From contig NC_046676.1 in assembly GCF_003369915.1 (NCBI RefSeq), positions 6,944,001-7,008,000 of the forward strand: a DNA stretch of 64,000 bases. The letters are read 5' to 3'. Below the pieces are notes generated by a model that saw only the letters and a list, made by a program, of their open reading frames with translations, did no database searches and had not been told where the DNA came from. The DNA comes from Drosophila miranda (taxonomy: Eukaryota; Arthropoda; Insecta; Diptera; Drosophilidae). Below are positions 47,495 through 60,182 of the stretch, in pieces; positions within the stretch are counted from its first letter, which is position 1; each line of letters starts with the position of its first letter. Made by a program: the position numbers and the translations under genes.

Positions 47495-50400
47495 AATGGT
47501 GTTTATCTAATACAAGAAGCTGAAAAAAGCTCTTCGCTATATAACTAACTACCGGTTTCGAGTTGCCATTCGAAAAAATGAAAATGAAAAATTCGAAATA
47601 TGAAACTGATGTACGTGGTATCGCTACTGGCAGGTAGATGGCGCTTAACATTCTTCGAAATTTTTGTGTAGAGTGCATGTAAAATGTATATGGTACATTT
47701 TATGTTTTCTTTTTACATTCAGTTCAGATCCATTCATTGGTTCCAGAGAATTATTGAACCAGAACTTGCCAACGCGGAATATTCAAAATTTAGATGAATA
47801 TTTTAGAGACGATCAAAAATTACATTGTAGATCACATCCTCAAGCTAAGAATTTATAATATATCCTCAAGATCTATTTTAAAAATAAAAAAAATCTACAC
47901 AACGGCTATTCTTGAAGATACATACATATATTGAGGAAAAGTTGAAGTTTTCCGAAATGCTGCCTTTGGCTGTTACATAAATCTACCCGAATCGTATATA
48001 CCCTTATACTCTTTGAGTACCAGCAATAAGACCGAAAGAAGACGAACAATTTTTCGGCTATACGGTTGATCTTTTCTTTCGAAAATAATCCTATTTATCA
48101 ATTGGTTTAAAGTTTCAGGTATCAGATCAAATTTTTTTGTAATAATTCTGTCACCTGATGGTGACGCCAAAAATGTCACGACCTGCGCGCGGCATGCAAT
48201 AATTTCCAGTTATAGGTTTAAATAATAGGGAAGGGATAAAAAAACATTTTTGAATATCACTGGCACGCGTTCCTACAAGTAGTGTCCCCATGCTCTAAAA
48301 TTTTCGGCAGTAGAAGTCTACAAGAACATTCCACAAAGCACCAATTCTATAATTGATCTGCCAATGACGAAGTATGCCAATTAGGATGAATTAGGGCATT
48401 CTATTAGGCATGCACGTTCCGAAGCCAAAGGAAAAAATGGATCTGAAACAGTGTTACATTAGTTGATAGATAGATCGATCTCGAACTCAATTAGTTGATG
48501 AGTGATCCCAATCTCTGGCTGGGCCCACAACAATCATCCCCCGACCACTTCCCACCCCTGTGGTTCCTGTAGGCGTACTTGTTTCCCCAACTCCAATTCC
48601 AGCACTCCTCCTATATGCCAATGATACCATTATTTAAAGCATCGGACAGAGGGAAACCTCTTGTTTCCATTGAGAGAGCAACAAAGACGCAAGGGAAATG
48701 CATACTATGGCTCGAAATGAATGTCTTTCGCTTTCAGGAGAGGACAAGGACAAGAACACGGTGCGGTACGGCACGGCAAGTAGCAAACATCGCAAACAAG
48801 CAAGCAAAACATGTACACGCCCTAAGCTGCTAATGAGGGACAACTGTAACTGTAGGCTGTGAAAACACTCACACAAAGGCGACAGTCCTCATGAAAGGAC
48901 GCATGCTGCGATACGGATCGGGATCGGAATAGGGATCGAGATCACATTCGCTAGCAGCTGAGAGAGCCAAACACAGAGATAGAAAGAAAGAGAGAGGAAG
49001 AGAGAGAGTCCAAAGGATACAGTAGTAACATGGCCGCAAAAGGATCTTGGGAGAAGACTCTGTGGTTAAGAGCTACCTACTCCTACCACAGCACTCTCGT
49101 TGTTCATTTAACAATCGCACACAGCCGATAATCTGGCCCCATGACAAATATTCTGTAAAATCCAGAACCAAACAGACAACCACCCGACGGAAAGACAGAC
49201 AGACAGACAAAGGCATAAGCGGATTGGGCCAACAAAGTTGAGTGGCCTCAATACCTCAGCCTGATCCTTCGCCTGTGTCCGTGTTTGATGTCCTGCGGCG
49301 CATATTAGCATTATCAGCTGTGTGTCGCCAGAGAGAAGCGGCGTAAATCCCACTAGAGAACGTTATCGGAGCCTAGTAATTGTGTCTCGTCCTGGCCGGC
49401 ATTCTAATAATGTGTGAAAATTTACGCCGAACCAAGAGCCCCCGCTGTGCCTAGCAGAGAGACAAGACAGGACTTTCTTCTCTGCTCTGTAATCGGTGTA
49501 AATGTGGTTAAGTGATTTAAGGGGATATTATCGAGCACAGGCACAGCAGCACGAAGCGGATAAATCAATCAAATTCGAAATGACAGATTTCGTTTGCATT
49601 GCCCCAGAGGGAGAGGCTCCCTCTTTCTCTCTGGCCCAATCTTCGCGTCGCTTTAACACGGTTTCCGCCAAAACGGAAACGGAAATTTCTTTCGCATGTT
49701 TGCGACTGCCGCAATCGAATCGCCTTCATTTGTTTTGCATGGTGAGAGTTAAGTGACTTTCTACAGATATAAACTCGTACTCGTACTCGAACTTGTATGT
49801 ATTCAAGGTATTTGGTTGGCTTGGAACTGATTCTGATACCAACATCAACCCCTCTCTATCCGAATCTGAAGCCTCAATTAACACAGAGCGACCATAAAAA
49901 TGCAGTCATTCGGTCAAAAATGAAAACAAATGCCTCCGGGCATGCCCGTACTTCTTCAAATATGATTATGATTGTTATTCCGTTATTTTGGCACCCTCCG
50001 GACTGGTCCGCGCCTAACGATGTTAGTGTTTCCGTTTCTGCCACATGCTTACCCATCAATTTGCGTGCAACTCGCATGCCCTGGCACTGGGAAAGAGGGA
50101 CTATTTGTAACATTTGGCAGACGTCAACGCCCTGCTCAAGTGCAGGAAAATGAAATCAAATCAAAGCCAAACGATTTGATCAGAAAAATGTCATAATTGA
50201 ATCGCAGTGGAAGCGGCAGCCCACTGGCTGTGGGCGTGGCAGGCTCTTGATGACTTTATGGTAATCAGAGATGGCCGAGATTGTCTCGGATTTCAGCAGA
50301 CCGTGCCGGTCTCCTCGTAGGCCAGTTTCCTTCCATTGCTAGCCAGAGAGCTGCACATAATTTCCGCTCCCGGTGCTCATTTCGACTATTTTGTGTATAC

Positions 50401-50789
50401 AAAACTAATTAATTTCTCAAAAATGCAACAGAGAAGGGTTGCAGGAGGTCACGGTACCGGTACTGCCCCGATTCGGCAGTCGGGAGACAGGATATTTGTG
50501 CAAGCAATTTCCGCTGCCGAAGAGCGTTTTGTGCGTAATTAATTTATGCAAAATACAAATGCAAATAAATTGCAAATGTTTTCGCACGAAATTGTTGTGC
50601 GCGGCAAAATTGTTTTCCAAAATAATTAACTTTTCAGCGGGTTTAATTAGACATTTTCTCAATTTTTCCGCTCGCCCCAAGCTGGCACAAGTATGCCGAC
50701 ACTATTCCGTCAACAGATTAGGCAGAAGCTTTGAGAAGGAGCTCAATATTTTCATTTTACCTGTGTCGACTCAACCTCACCCGTTCAAA

Positions 50790-51802
50790 ATGCTGGACAC
50801 GCTCTGGGATATCTTCTACAGTATCGTGGAAACGAATGCCTTCAAGATATTTCTCAGCATTTTCATGACCACACTGATCATGTTCCGTGTAGGCCAGTTC
50901 GCGTGTCTGTCTTTCCTGTTTGAGGGGAATGCTCAAAGAGGAGCAGTTGCAGTTCCAGCCAACCGACCAAGTCCGGCCAGCAGATCAAGACCGCCTGATG
51001 GTGTAGGGCCCAGTAGGGCCAGAGAATCAAGGCCGGGCAGCGGATGCGTGCCGTCTGGGCAGCCCAACACTTTCGACTATGGAGCTATTCGTGGACCCCA
51101 CAGCTGGAATGTCCCTACCAACTATTAGAGCCCCGTCAACATCAACCAACCCTGCATGGAGAAGAGCTATTTCGAAACGCCCATGCAGTGGACAAACGGG
51201 GATGTTCTGCCCGATGGCATCCGTCTGGAGAATAACGGCCATACCGTCCGGGCTGTGTGCCCTCGATAGATGGCGGGGATCTGCTGGGGCGCTTCGAGTT
51301 TCGAGAGATCACCTTCCGCTGGAGCTGGTCGAGCAATACGGGTTCCGAGCACACAGTCGACAACCGCCACTATCCGTTGGAGATGCAGTGCCTCCACACG
51401 GCTGCACAGACCGAGGGCTGTATTTCCAGCCAAAGTATCGTGATGATCTCCTACATGTTCGAAGTGGGCGAGGACAATCCATACCTGGAAGTGCTCATCC
51501 AGCATCTCGTGGCTATTGAGAAGGCGGGCTCAATAGAGGTTCCCCCGTTCCCAATCAGCTACCTCGTGACGCCATTCTACACACAGTTCTTCAGCTAGCA
51601 AGGGTCGCTCACGGAGCCACCCTGCCACCTCGGGGTCAAGTGGCTCATCAATCCCGATCCTCTGGCCATCAGTGAGCGTCAGTTGAACGAGTTCCATCAG
51701 CTGCGAAGCTACCATGGCGACCGTATTGGATCCAACGCTCGACCCGTGCAGCCACTCGAAGATCGTGCGGTCTTCTACAATCACTACCGTAAGCAGCGAT
51801 AG
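50790..51802 (+). pseudogene. Broken carbonic-anhydrase-related gene
   Basis: It opens with MLDTLWDIFYSIVETNAF and a hydrophobic anchor (about residues 18-45), then a proline/arginine/serine linker, then an alpha-carbonic-anhydrase-like domain: FDYGAIRGPHSW, SPVNI, LENNGHTV, FEFREITFRWS, LEMQCLH, GSLTEPPC, NARPVQPL. Three lesions break it: TAG at 51126-51128 just before SPVNI, a 1-base loss around 51261-51263 within the C-P-S-I-D-G-G-D stretch, and TAG at 51596-51598 where the family has tyrosine before QGSLTEPPC. The final stop is at 51800-51802. Independently of these breaks the zinc ligands are also gone (T, R and Q replace the three histidines). It is a distant relative of the intact gene at 3.4 kb and retains the N-terminal part of the fold that the other lacks. 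Alternatives are assembly error for the indel, or stop readthrough. Confidence 0.75.
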
Positions 51803-54800
51803 GTAAGTGTCTGGACAAAATGTATATGAAATAATAGTCGATTGAAAACCACTCTCTTTAGGAAAGAAACTCATCTCAACTTAAAAAAAAACACATGATA
51901 TGGAACAGGAATGAATGGTATCTATTCATACAATAGGGATGGTATCTTTTCCCAAGTCTGCCAACTGGAAGCGAATTTAAAATGAAATCTACCATCCTAT
52001 CTGTTTGAGATGCCAAGCTTTTTTGGCACCTATGTGTTTCAAAATGAAAAGAGATTTTGGGTTAAACTTTATAATTCGTATTTAATCTTGGTGGCTTAGC
52101 GGAAGCCGATTGCTTGCTATTGCCAGATAAACTTTATGCAAGATCGATATGCAACCAATGCGCAGAGGGGTTAGCATAGAACTAAACTATAGACGACGGC
52201 GTTAGATCAAAGTGATTGCCGAAGTGGCGGCAGCAGATCAAAGTAGTTGCCGAAGTGGCGGCGGCAGAGAGCCCCTTTAGCGGGAGAGCGCAGCAGCTCT
52301 GCAGAACGTCAACGTTTTACAACATAGGCGGCTCTCTCTGCTCATACAATAATAATGTTAAAGTTACGGTTATTTTTCAGCGGCTGGCCCGAACACTATC
52401 CTTTCTTGACAACTCAGGCAGAGAAGACATATGTTATATACAAGATAAGATACCGAAATTAGACAAAATCTGCGGTTTTCAGTCAATTTACTGGTCACAC
52501 CGTTCCCTTATTAACAAATTAAAAAGAAAATATATATTTTTTATACAAATATCGAATGAGAGATATTTGATTTATTCAAAACTAAACAATCCTTACTCTT
52601 TATTGTGTATACTACACATTCAATCTGTACAGAAAGCCCTCTCCATTTGGCAGGGCTTCATTAGCTTCCAAGCAGGGACTAATTGGACTTGGGCAATCTT
52701 CCGCACAATTTCATGAGGTTAGTCGTTTGTTGGGCAAATAGTTTGCCTATATACTAATCCACTAATTAGACGTTCAAAGAGCATTAGCATTAGCCGAGGA
52801 CGGTCCCCGGGTTGCGTCAGTGTCCGGGCCCGCTTCCTATGCGCCTCAGCGCCGCAGGATATGCCTCTCTTACATATGTATGTGCTTCTTGTTTGTTTGG
52901 TTGTATCTGCATCTGTATATGTATCTGTATCTGTATGTGCGTGCATCTGTTTCTGTGTGTGCTTGTGTGTGTCTGCGTCTGTAATTTCGTTAGTGCAACG
53001 GAAACTGTTGCGGACATATTTGCCCTGGCCTGGGACTGGGATTGGGTTTTAGGTTTGGGCCTTGGACCTCCTGTGGCGACGCACCCTCATCTTCCGCTCT
53101 CCATCCGTATCCGTCCATCCCAGTCACCCTGCGGGCGGGGTATTCGTATTCGCTTTCCCCTCTGTTACAGCTGCTTCTGCGGCTCGGCTCGGCAATCAGA
53201 GTTCCAGTTTCCAGGCTTATAATTATCTGTTGGCGCCTAACCATTGATGGACATTCTCGACCATGGTATGGTCAGTACAGGCCGTTGCCCTGTAATTAGT
53301 TTTTATTTCAGTGTTGGGGGAAGTAGTACCCACCGCATCGTACCACTTCTCTTCATCTCTCCTCTCTCAATGGGCACGTCCAATTCGATTGGACCTGGAC
53401 ATCGACTTGTTTAATCAATGGCAGACCAAGTGAATTTCAATGCAATTGCGTTTGCTGCAAATCAACGCTAATGAAATTATTCAAACAAGTTTCGATGATG
53501 TTGTTGTCTCTCTCACTCTCTCTCTGTCTCTCTTGCTTTGCCTCTGTCAATATTAGTGCGGCGCGGCCATTCGCAATTTGCGTGTTTTGAAAACTTAATT
53601 GAATTGCAATTCCCACAAATAAAGCTTAATTTTTCGGCCACGCTTTTCGTTTTTAGCTGCATCCACATCCACATCCACAGCCACATCCACAATCCATCGG
53701 AAAACGTCTATTTTTTGGCCAAAAACTACAACTTTTGTCCGAGAAATGCAATTAAATATATAATTCCATTTATTAATGCTTGATATGCAAATAGCCGGCA
53801 CACAAAAATGTTCAATTAAAATGAAAATGTTTGTTAGAAAATTAATGCAATTTTCCCCAGAATAGCAATACACAAGTATGTGTGTATATAATGGGAAATT
53901 ATGCGAAAAGAAAACTCTAAAATGAAAAAAGTATGCATTTAGTTAATGGGTAAACCTATTTTTAATACACAAATCGGCAAAAGAGTTATCGGAAAATAGT
54001 TGAGCACAATCATTGGCGTATTCCAATTAAAAATATTTTTCAAAAAGAAGGCATTAAAGATTCAAAAACTGCATAGTCAACGGATCACTATTCGATGTGA
54101 TTCATCCAAACTGATTTGCGACAATGTCACACAAGAGCACAAACATAAAGTTTTAGAAATATCGAGAAACGGCTGTCTTTGTGGCCTAATCGAAGCAGTC
54201 GCTGCAATACAAACATATCAATCAACATATTTAATTGAATGCAATTAGAATGAAGCATACAGGCTGCCAAAATCCAACTCCTCCAGAAGCTGAATCATGG
54301 GAGCCAGCTCCAATCCAGGCCCACACCCAGCGCCAGCCCCTGCCCTACTCCCAATCCCCAGCTGTAATCGCTCTCTTGTGCCCCAAGCGAGCACGTAGTT
54401 TCTGCTTCACTGAAAATGGCAAGAAAATGAAATTAGACGAATAGAATGACGATGTAAGTGCCATGAAAAGACGTTAAGATGCTCTAAGCCAAGACGACGA
54501 ACACGAAGGTGACAGAGACGGCAAAAGAGGGAATGAGAGAGAGAAAGGGGCCAGGGCCGGCTCCTTCTGCTGCTGAGAAAATTGAGGCAAATTGCATTTA
54601 AGTGTTGCCGTTTTCATTTAGCCGCATGAATATGTATGTATGTTGGCGGAGCTGGGGCAGGTCTTGCTGAACTTGCTTCCTTGGCTGTTGCTTTTGTGGC
54701 ATGCAAAATTGAATGAATAATTGAGAAAACGAGCGCATGATGGCATTAGTGTGTGATTGTATGTGTGTGAGTGTATCTCTGTGTATAAGAGTGTATGTGC

Positions 54801-57800
54801 AGCTAATGAATTTTAATTGCTTTTATTAAGGCTTTTGTGTCCTGGCGGATGACGAGGTGCAGCGACTGGGATGGCATGTCCATGTCATTTCCGGTCCTGC
54901 ATCAAAAATCCCTGTTCGATGTTAATTGTTAATCATTAAATATTGTTGGCAAAATCAATATGGCGGTTGTCGATTAATCAACGCCATTTTGTAATTATCG
55001 CTCTGCAATATTTAATTTAATTAACTCTGCGGAAAAGAATAAACCTGAAGCTGCAGCTGCAACTCTTCTTCCACTCTACTTTCTCCTTCCCTGACCGTTT
55101 CTTTGAATGAATATAAATATATTTAATTGCAAATGGTTATAGCTACAGAACCGCACTAAAAGCAATCAAATAAATCATATTAAATATGTAATAAATATAA
55201 AAAAAAGTCCGACAAAATATCGCCTGAAAAGAGTAGAGACGGAAGAGGCGGGAACGCACATGAAATTAATTTGAATGGAAAACTCGGTCCTGTTTCCATG
55301 TCTCCCTTTCCCACTCTCTGATGTGTGTCCTGCCTCTGTCGCTCAGCCCTTTGGCTCACTTCCTTTTCCAATTAAACGCCACCATTTTCCATTAACGAAT
55401 TTGCATGCATGTATGTATGTACCTTAACGTGTTTGTGTGTGTGTGTGTAAAACACACACGAGCAAGCGACTGTCTTCCCCATCACTCTGTCCCTTACACA
55501 CACACAAACACGCGCCCATGTCTGTATTTCTATAATAAAATTAAATTAGAAGACCAGAAAATTAAATCATCAAAGCTTGACGTCTGCCGGCAGCGGCGGC
55601 TGCTGCTGTTGCCTCCTGTCCATGTGAGTGCCACACACCGGCACACATACTCATATAAAAAATGTACACACACACACACATACACATACGTGTAGACCAA
55701 TTTGCAAAAGCGACAGTTACGAGTTCATTAATATTTCTTCTTTTTTTTAGCTCTCACTCTCCGGTTCTCTCTCTCGTTCCAACTTGTCCCTGCCAGTCCA
55801 GCTTTGTACTCTGCGGTTTTTGGGCCGGCACCACCTCCTCTCTCCCTCACTCTTCCATCTCTCGCTCTCCCTATCTCTTCCTCTCTCGCTCTCGCGCGCT
55901 CTCTCTCTCCGACTGTTTCTATCTCTTTCGCGTCGGCCATGGTGTGAGCAGCATCATAAATTAAATTCTTCATCAACTCAAACTCGTTAAGCGCCAATAA
56001 AGTGACAGAGAGTTATTTTCATCACTTTTTCAATGGTCTACCACAAGGCAGGCATTTGTGTGAGTGTCTGAATGAGCGTGAGACTGTGTGTGTGTGTAAG
56101 TAACTCAATGCGCCGAAGCGCTCAGAGAGCGACTGTTTAGGCCACGCCTCCAGCACAAGACAGAGAGAGAGAGAGAGAGTGAACAAAACTGTCTGTGATA
56201 AAGGGAGGAAGAGGCTAGATTAAGGTTACTCAATAAACTGGTTCCCCTCCTGCTGCAAGAACAACCTTTTCTGAAACATTCACGCATGCGCATAACGATT
56301 TTGATCCATCCTGTATGATAAGCAGGAGCAGCGGCTAAGTGCCGTCCGGACACATCTGTCATGTCAATGTCGGCCGAGAGATGCTATCCGAAACCCACTA
56401 GCTTTTTAGATCACACAATTACACGAGTATGTATATGTATGTATGCCAGCCCATGCTGCGTATGCTTCATTGGGAGACCGAGACCCGCGGAAGTCCTCTC
56501 TCAGTCTCCGAACCTGCTCAACGATGCCATCTTAACTGTTTAACGATAAAAGCAAACTAATTAAATACAGCGAAAGGAGGAGAGCTTGCCACATAATAAA
56601 GCAAATTAAAAGCAAATTAATTTAAAACAAAAAAAAAATGCTGAGAAAAGCAGCATGAAGTGGTGTGGAGAAGAGTTAACGTTTGCGGATGTGGCGTAAA
56701 TGAAAATGACGCAAGGCAACGTCGTCATGACACAGACACATACAGGCAGAGGCAAAGGCACAAACAGATACCCCCACACCATAACAGCTAGCGACTGTAT
56801 CCACATCCACACAGACCAGACCGCCCCATGCCCCATGCCCCAGAAACAGCCTGGCCGTCTGTCGCTCCACTTCAATTAAGCAGCGCGCCAACATGGCAGC
56901 CTCTCACAGATACGCACGCACACACAGGCAGAAAGTGGCAGAGGCAGAGTCAGAGAGAGAACGAGCGATATACACCCACAACTGCCGCACACACATTGGC
57001 AGGACGTAATTACGTTTGGCAAGCTCGTTATGCGTAAGAATAAACGCACATTAAGAGCTCATTAGTTGGCACAAATCGAATCGTGGCGCCAAAGGAGGGC
57101 CACAACTGAATGGGAGTGGGAATCGTACTGGAGACTGGGGAGTAAAACTGAAGATGAGTGGGCCAGGTATGAGGTATGGGTCTGTGGCGGATGACTGGCC
57201 GACTGGGATGAACGGCTGGTGTCTGGCTATCTGGCATTTTCATTTAACGTGTAATGGAAGACAGCATAAACGAGCCAAGCTCTCCTTGGGCCCCAGAGAG
57301 AACTCGAAAGAAAATTGCAGGGTGGCTGAAAAACCACAACTCATGACAACAGGTAATATGGAAGTTGGCAGTGATAGGGTTGTGGTAATGGTATTGGCAA
57401 TGCTTAATGGCTGACTGAACTGGCTGGCTACTGGCTGACTATTACCCGGCTGACATTCAAGTGTCAGCGTTTTAACATTTCAGAGGAGTACTTAATCAGA
57501 CCAGGAAAACTTTGCAAATTGTTTTGCCAACAAGTTGAACTTTCTCTGCAATGACAAAAATTTTAAATTTTGTGAGTTCAGTATCCACTACGCCATGACC
57601 TCAAATATTACTTAAATTATAAAAAAATAATTACCAAATAATTTGGTAAAATAGTTAAACAGGCTCATAAAAATATATGTTTTCGCTTTACTTTAAGTTT
57701 AGAAACTTGCTCGAAATCATTTCTTGAAATCATTTTGTACAAAATCGTATTGGGTGTCTCCGTATATATCATTCTTATGAATATATTCATTCTTTTATGC

Positions 57801-58894
57801 CTAATAATATAATATAAAATCATATTTATACCCCAAGTTGACGTCCGAAAGACCTTTCTATCACTTAAGTATTATTTTTCTTTGGTTAAGTTTGTCGCGT
57901 TTTACGCTGTCTTAAGTCCTTCCCATACGCTCTCAATTCTCTGGGCTCCTAACGTCTCCGTGAAGTCTTTTAAGTCCATTTCCTTGACAAATGCCCCTTT
58001 CCACAATCAGTTGCAAATTTGTAACAATAGCAGGATATTAACAAAATCCACTTATGTATCCGTTTTAGGTTTCATGCTCCAAAGCATAGGATAGACATAG
58101 CAGATATATATATATATATATGTATCTGTAGAGAGCGAGTAGCTAGGCCTGAACCACAAATGGTAGAGATGGTCCAGATACAGTTGTAGTCAAAAAATCT
58201 GTAAAGGAAAATGGGGCCAAAGTCATAATTCCATAGTGGAAGTGCAGCGCCGCTAGAAGAGAGGGCTCCTGTACGGGGAGGGCGGTGGGCAGTAAGTGCA
58301 GTTAGTTTATTTTATTACGCAGCGGAAAAGCAAACCACTTGGCAGAGCCAAAGAACCAAAGAACCAAAGAACCAAAGGACCCATTGTTTCACTCCGGCCC
58401 GTGCTCGACACCTTGATTCCGACAACCCCGAGCCCGGAGTCCTGCGCACCTCTCTCATGCTCAGCGCTCTCTCTCTCTCCCTTTCTCTCAGTCTCTCTGC
58501 GAGGTAAGCTCCGCCCTTATAGATGTGACGTGGGTATGCGTACCCATATATAGAGGTGGGGAAGTCAACCGGTTTCCAATTCGATTTGTGAACCCGGACC
58601 AGACCGTAAGCGAGCGACAGTCGCTGCGGCTTGTTTATTGCCAACTCTGCCTTGGCCCGGTGCGCAACGGTTTCGGTAGCGAGTCGGAACAATATAAACG
58701 GCTCTTGGTTTGGTTTTTTCTTGGTCCTTGAAAGTGACGGAAAATGTTTGACAATTAGCGAAAACATAGTGAAAGAAAATCGAATTTGAAAGAGAAATAA
58801 ATACAATTTGTGCGTGAATTTAGACTGTGATTAGCCATATCATTGAAGTAAGAAGAGTGAAGAAAAGGAAGGAAATACGAGCTCGAAACTAGAA
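51803..58894. other. Intergenic DNA upstream of Rx
   Basis: No gene is supported. Imperfect TGTATC-type repeats lie at about 52900-52945, a (CCACAT)n run near 53660-53690, and long pyrimidine tracts at about 55740-55930 and 58466-58500. The last few hundred bases are presumably the Rx promoter and leader; no TATA box or initiator could be assigned with confidence. A direct GCCGAAGTGGCGGC-type duplication lies at 52215-52265. Confidence 0.45.
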
Positions 58895-60182
58895 ATGGAT
58901 ATCAAAGCGTCTACACCGCCAGCCGCGACCGTCCTCGAGACTGCAATCCCACCGCTCGGCTCACCCTCCATGGAGGCCAAGGCCCACAAGGTGGCAGCGG
59001 GTGGAGGAGCCAGCACCCCAGCATCGGCGGCCGCGTCAACAGCAACCACCACGGCCACATTCCAGCACATCTTCGAGCAGCTGGTGCAGCAGAGCGGCGG
59101 CAGCCCCAAACTGGCGCCCAAGCAGCTCGAGCACCTTCGACACCTGCTGGGCAACGTGCGGGACGCCAAGAACCTGCAATTTCTCGTCGAGAAGTTCAAG
59201 AACTTCGAACAGTTCCACGAGCACTACGCCGGACAGCTGACATCCAACAACAACACTGTGATCTCTGCGGAAGGTGAGCATGGAGCTTCTGTGGAAGCGC
59301 GGCAGCACGGCAGCACAGCAGCAGAGCCGACGGCAAAGGGAAAACTGTTACGAAGGTTTTCCTTTTAGCCGGAAAGCGTTTGAAATTGCTTGATTACAGA
59401 TTTAATTAACACAAATTGCCGCCGGACACGGACTCGGACATGCCAGGACAATTTCTCTCACTCTCTCTACTGCTTCATGTGTGTATGCGTGTTCACAGAA
59501 ATGTTTTTTGCATTTACATGCACAGGGGAAAATTTGAGACAGAAATTATAAGCTAATTGCAGGACGCGGCAATTAGAGGGATTTTCCATTTTCATTTCCC
59601 CCGCCTAGATTACCCTTCGCTCTTCGAAGCGCTCTACATTCTCCGTTCTTTAAGCACAGTTTGTTTTAATTTCGTTAAAAATGCATAAAACCATCAGGAA
59701 ATCTGAATATCAGAATATCAGGCAACATGTTGCCTACTTTCCAGCATGCAGATGCAGGCGTGACAACTGGTCATTAGGGGAAGGGCAGGGGGATCTGGCT
59801 GCAATTACTGCTTTTACCTCGTTAAAATCGCAAATAAAGTTGTGTCCATGTGTCCTTGTGTGTCCTTATGTGTGTGTGGCCGGACTAAATTTTAATACTT
59901 TGGAAATTGCTGACAAATTTGCATAGAGTCCCCCGACGAGAAGTTGTCGTGCGCCTAATTGACTTTGGCAAACTGTTGGCAAACAGGCTTTTAATATTCC
60001 TGCTCTCTCGCTCTCACTCTCACACACACTCTACCTTTACTTTTCTGCAGATAGCAGCGACTTACTGAAGGACAATGCAAGGAAATTCGGGCCTGGCGGA
60101 CAAACGCTGACACCACGCCACACAATCGACGCCATTCTGGGCCTGAAGAACCGCAATGGCAAAGCGGAAGCGGACGGCGATG
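58895..60182 (+). CDS. Rx: Rax-type homeobox protein, N-terminal exons only
   Basis: Exon 58895-59273 (126 codons plus one base) joins in phase to exon 60051-60182. The frame starts MDIKASTPPAATVLE and has an alanine/threonine-rich stretch. A leucine-rich helical block follows (HIFEQLVQQSGG; KQLEHLRHLLGN; LQFLVEKFKNFEQFHEHY). Exon 2 carries the paired-class octapeptide RHTIDAILGLKNRNG at about residues 149-163, a repressor (eh1-like) motif typical of Rax proteins. The donor at 60183 (GTAAGC) leaves a phase-1 end, so at least one more exon, with the homeodomain, lies to the right of the window. Rax proteins are nuclear regulators of brain and eye development. Identity rests on the octapeptide and on adjacency to otp; homeobrain is the alternative but fits the motif less well. 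Confidence 0.8.

Larger units (their letters stand above)
42619..50789. other. otp upstream / otp-Rx intergenic DNA, left part
   Basis: It presumably contains the otp promoter and enhancers. An upstream non-coding otp exon may end at 42618. A (CA)n tract lies at about 42893-42924. The stretch at 43.2-44.2 kb is GC-richer and has no convincing gene. Repeat-like segments at 45.2-45.35 and 47.1-47.5 kb are listed separately. A phrase near 48000-48030 (TACTCTTTGAGTACC) resembles transposon ends. No coding gene is supported. Confidence 0.45.
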
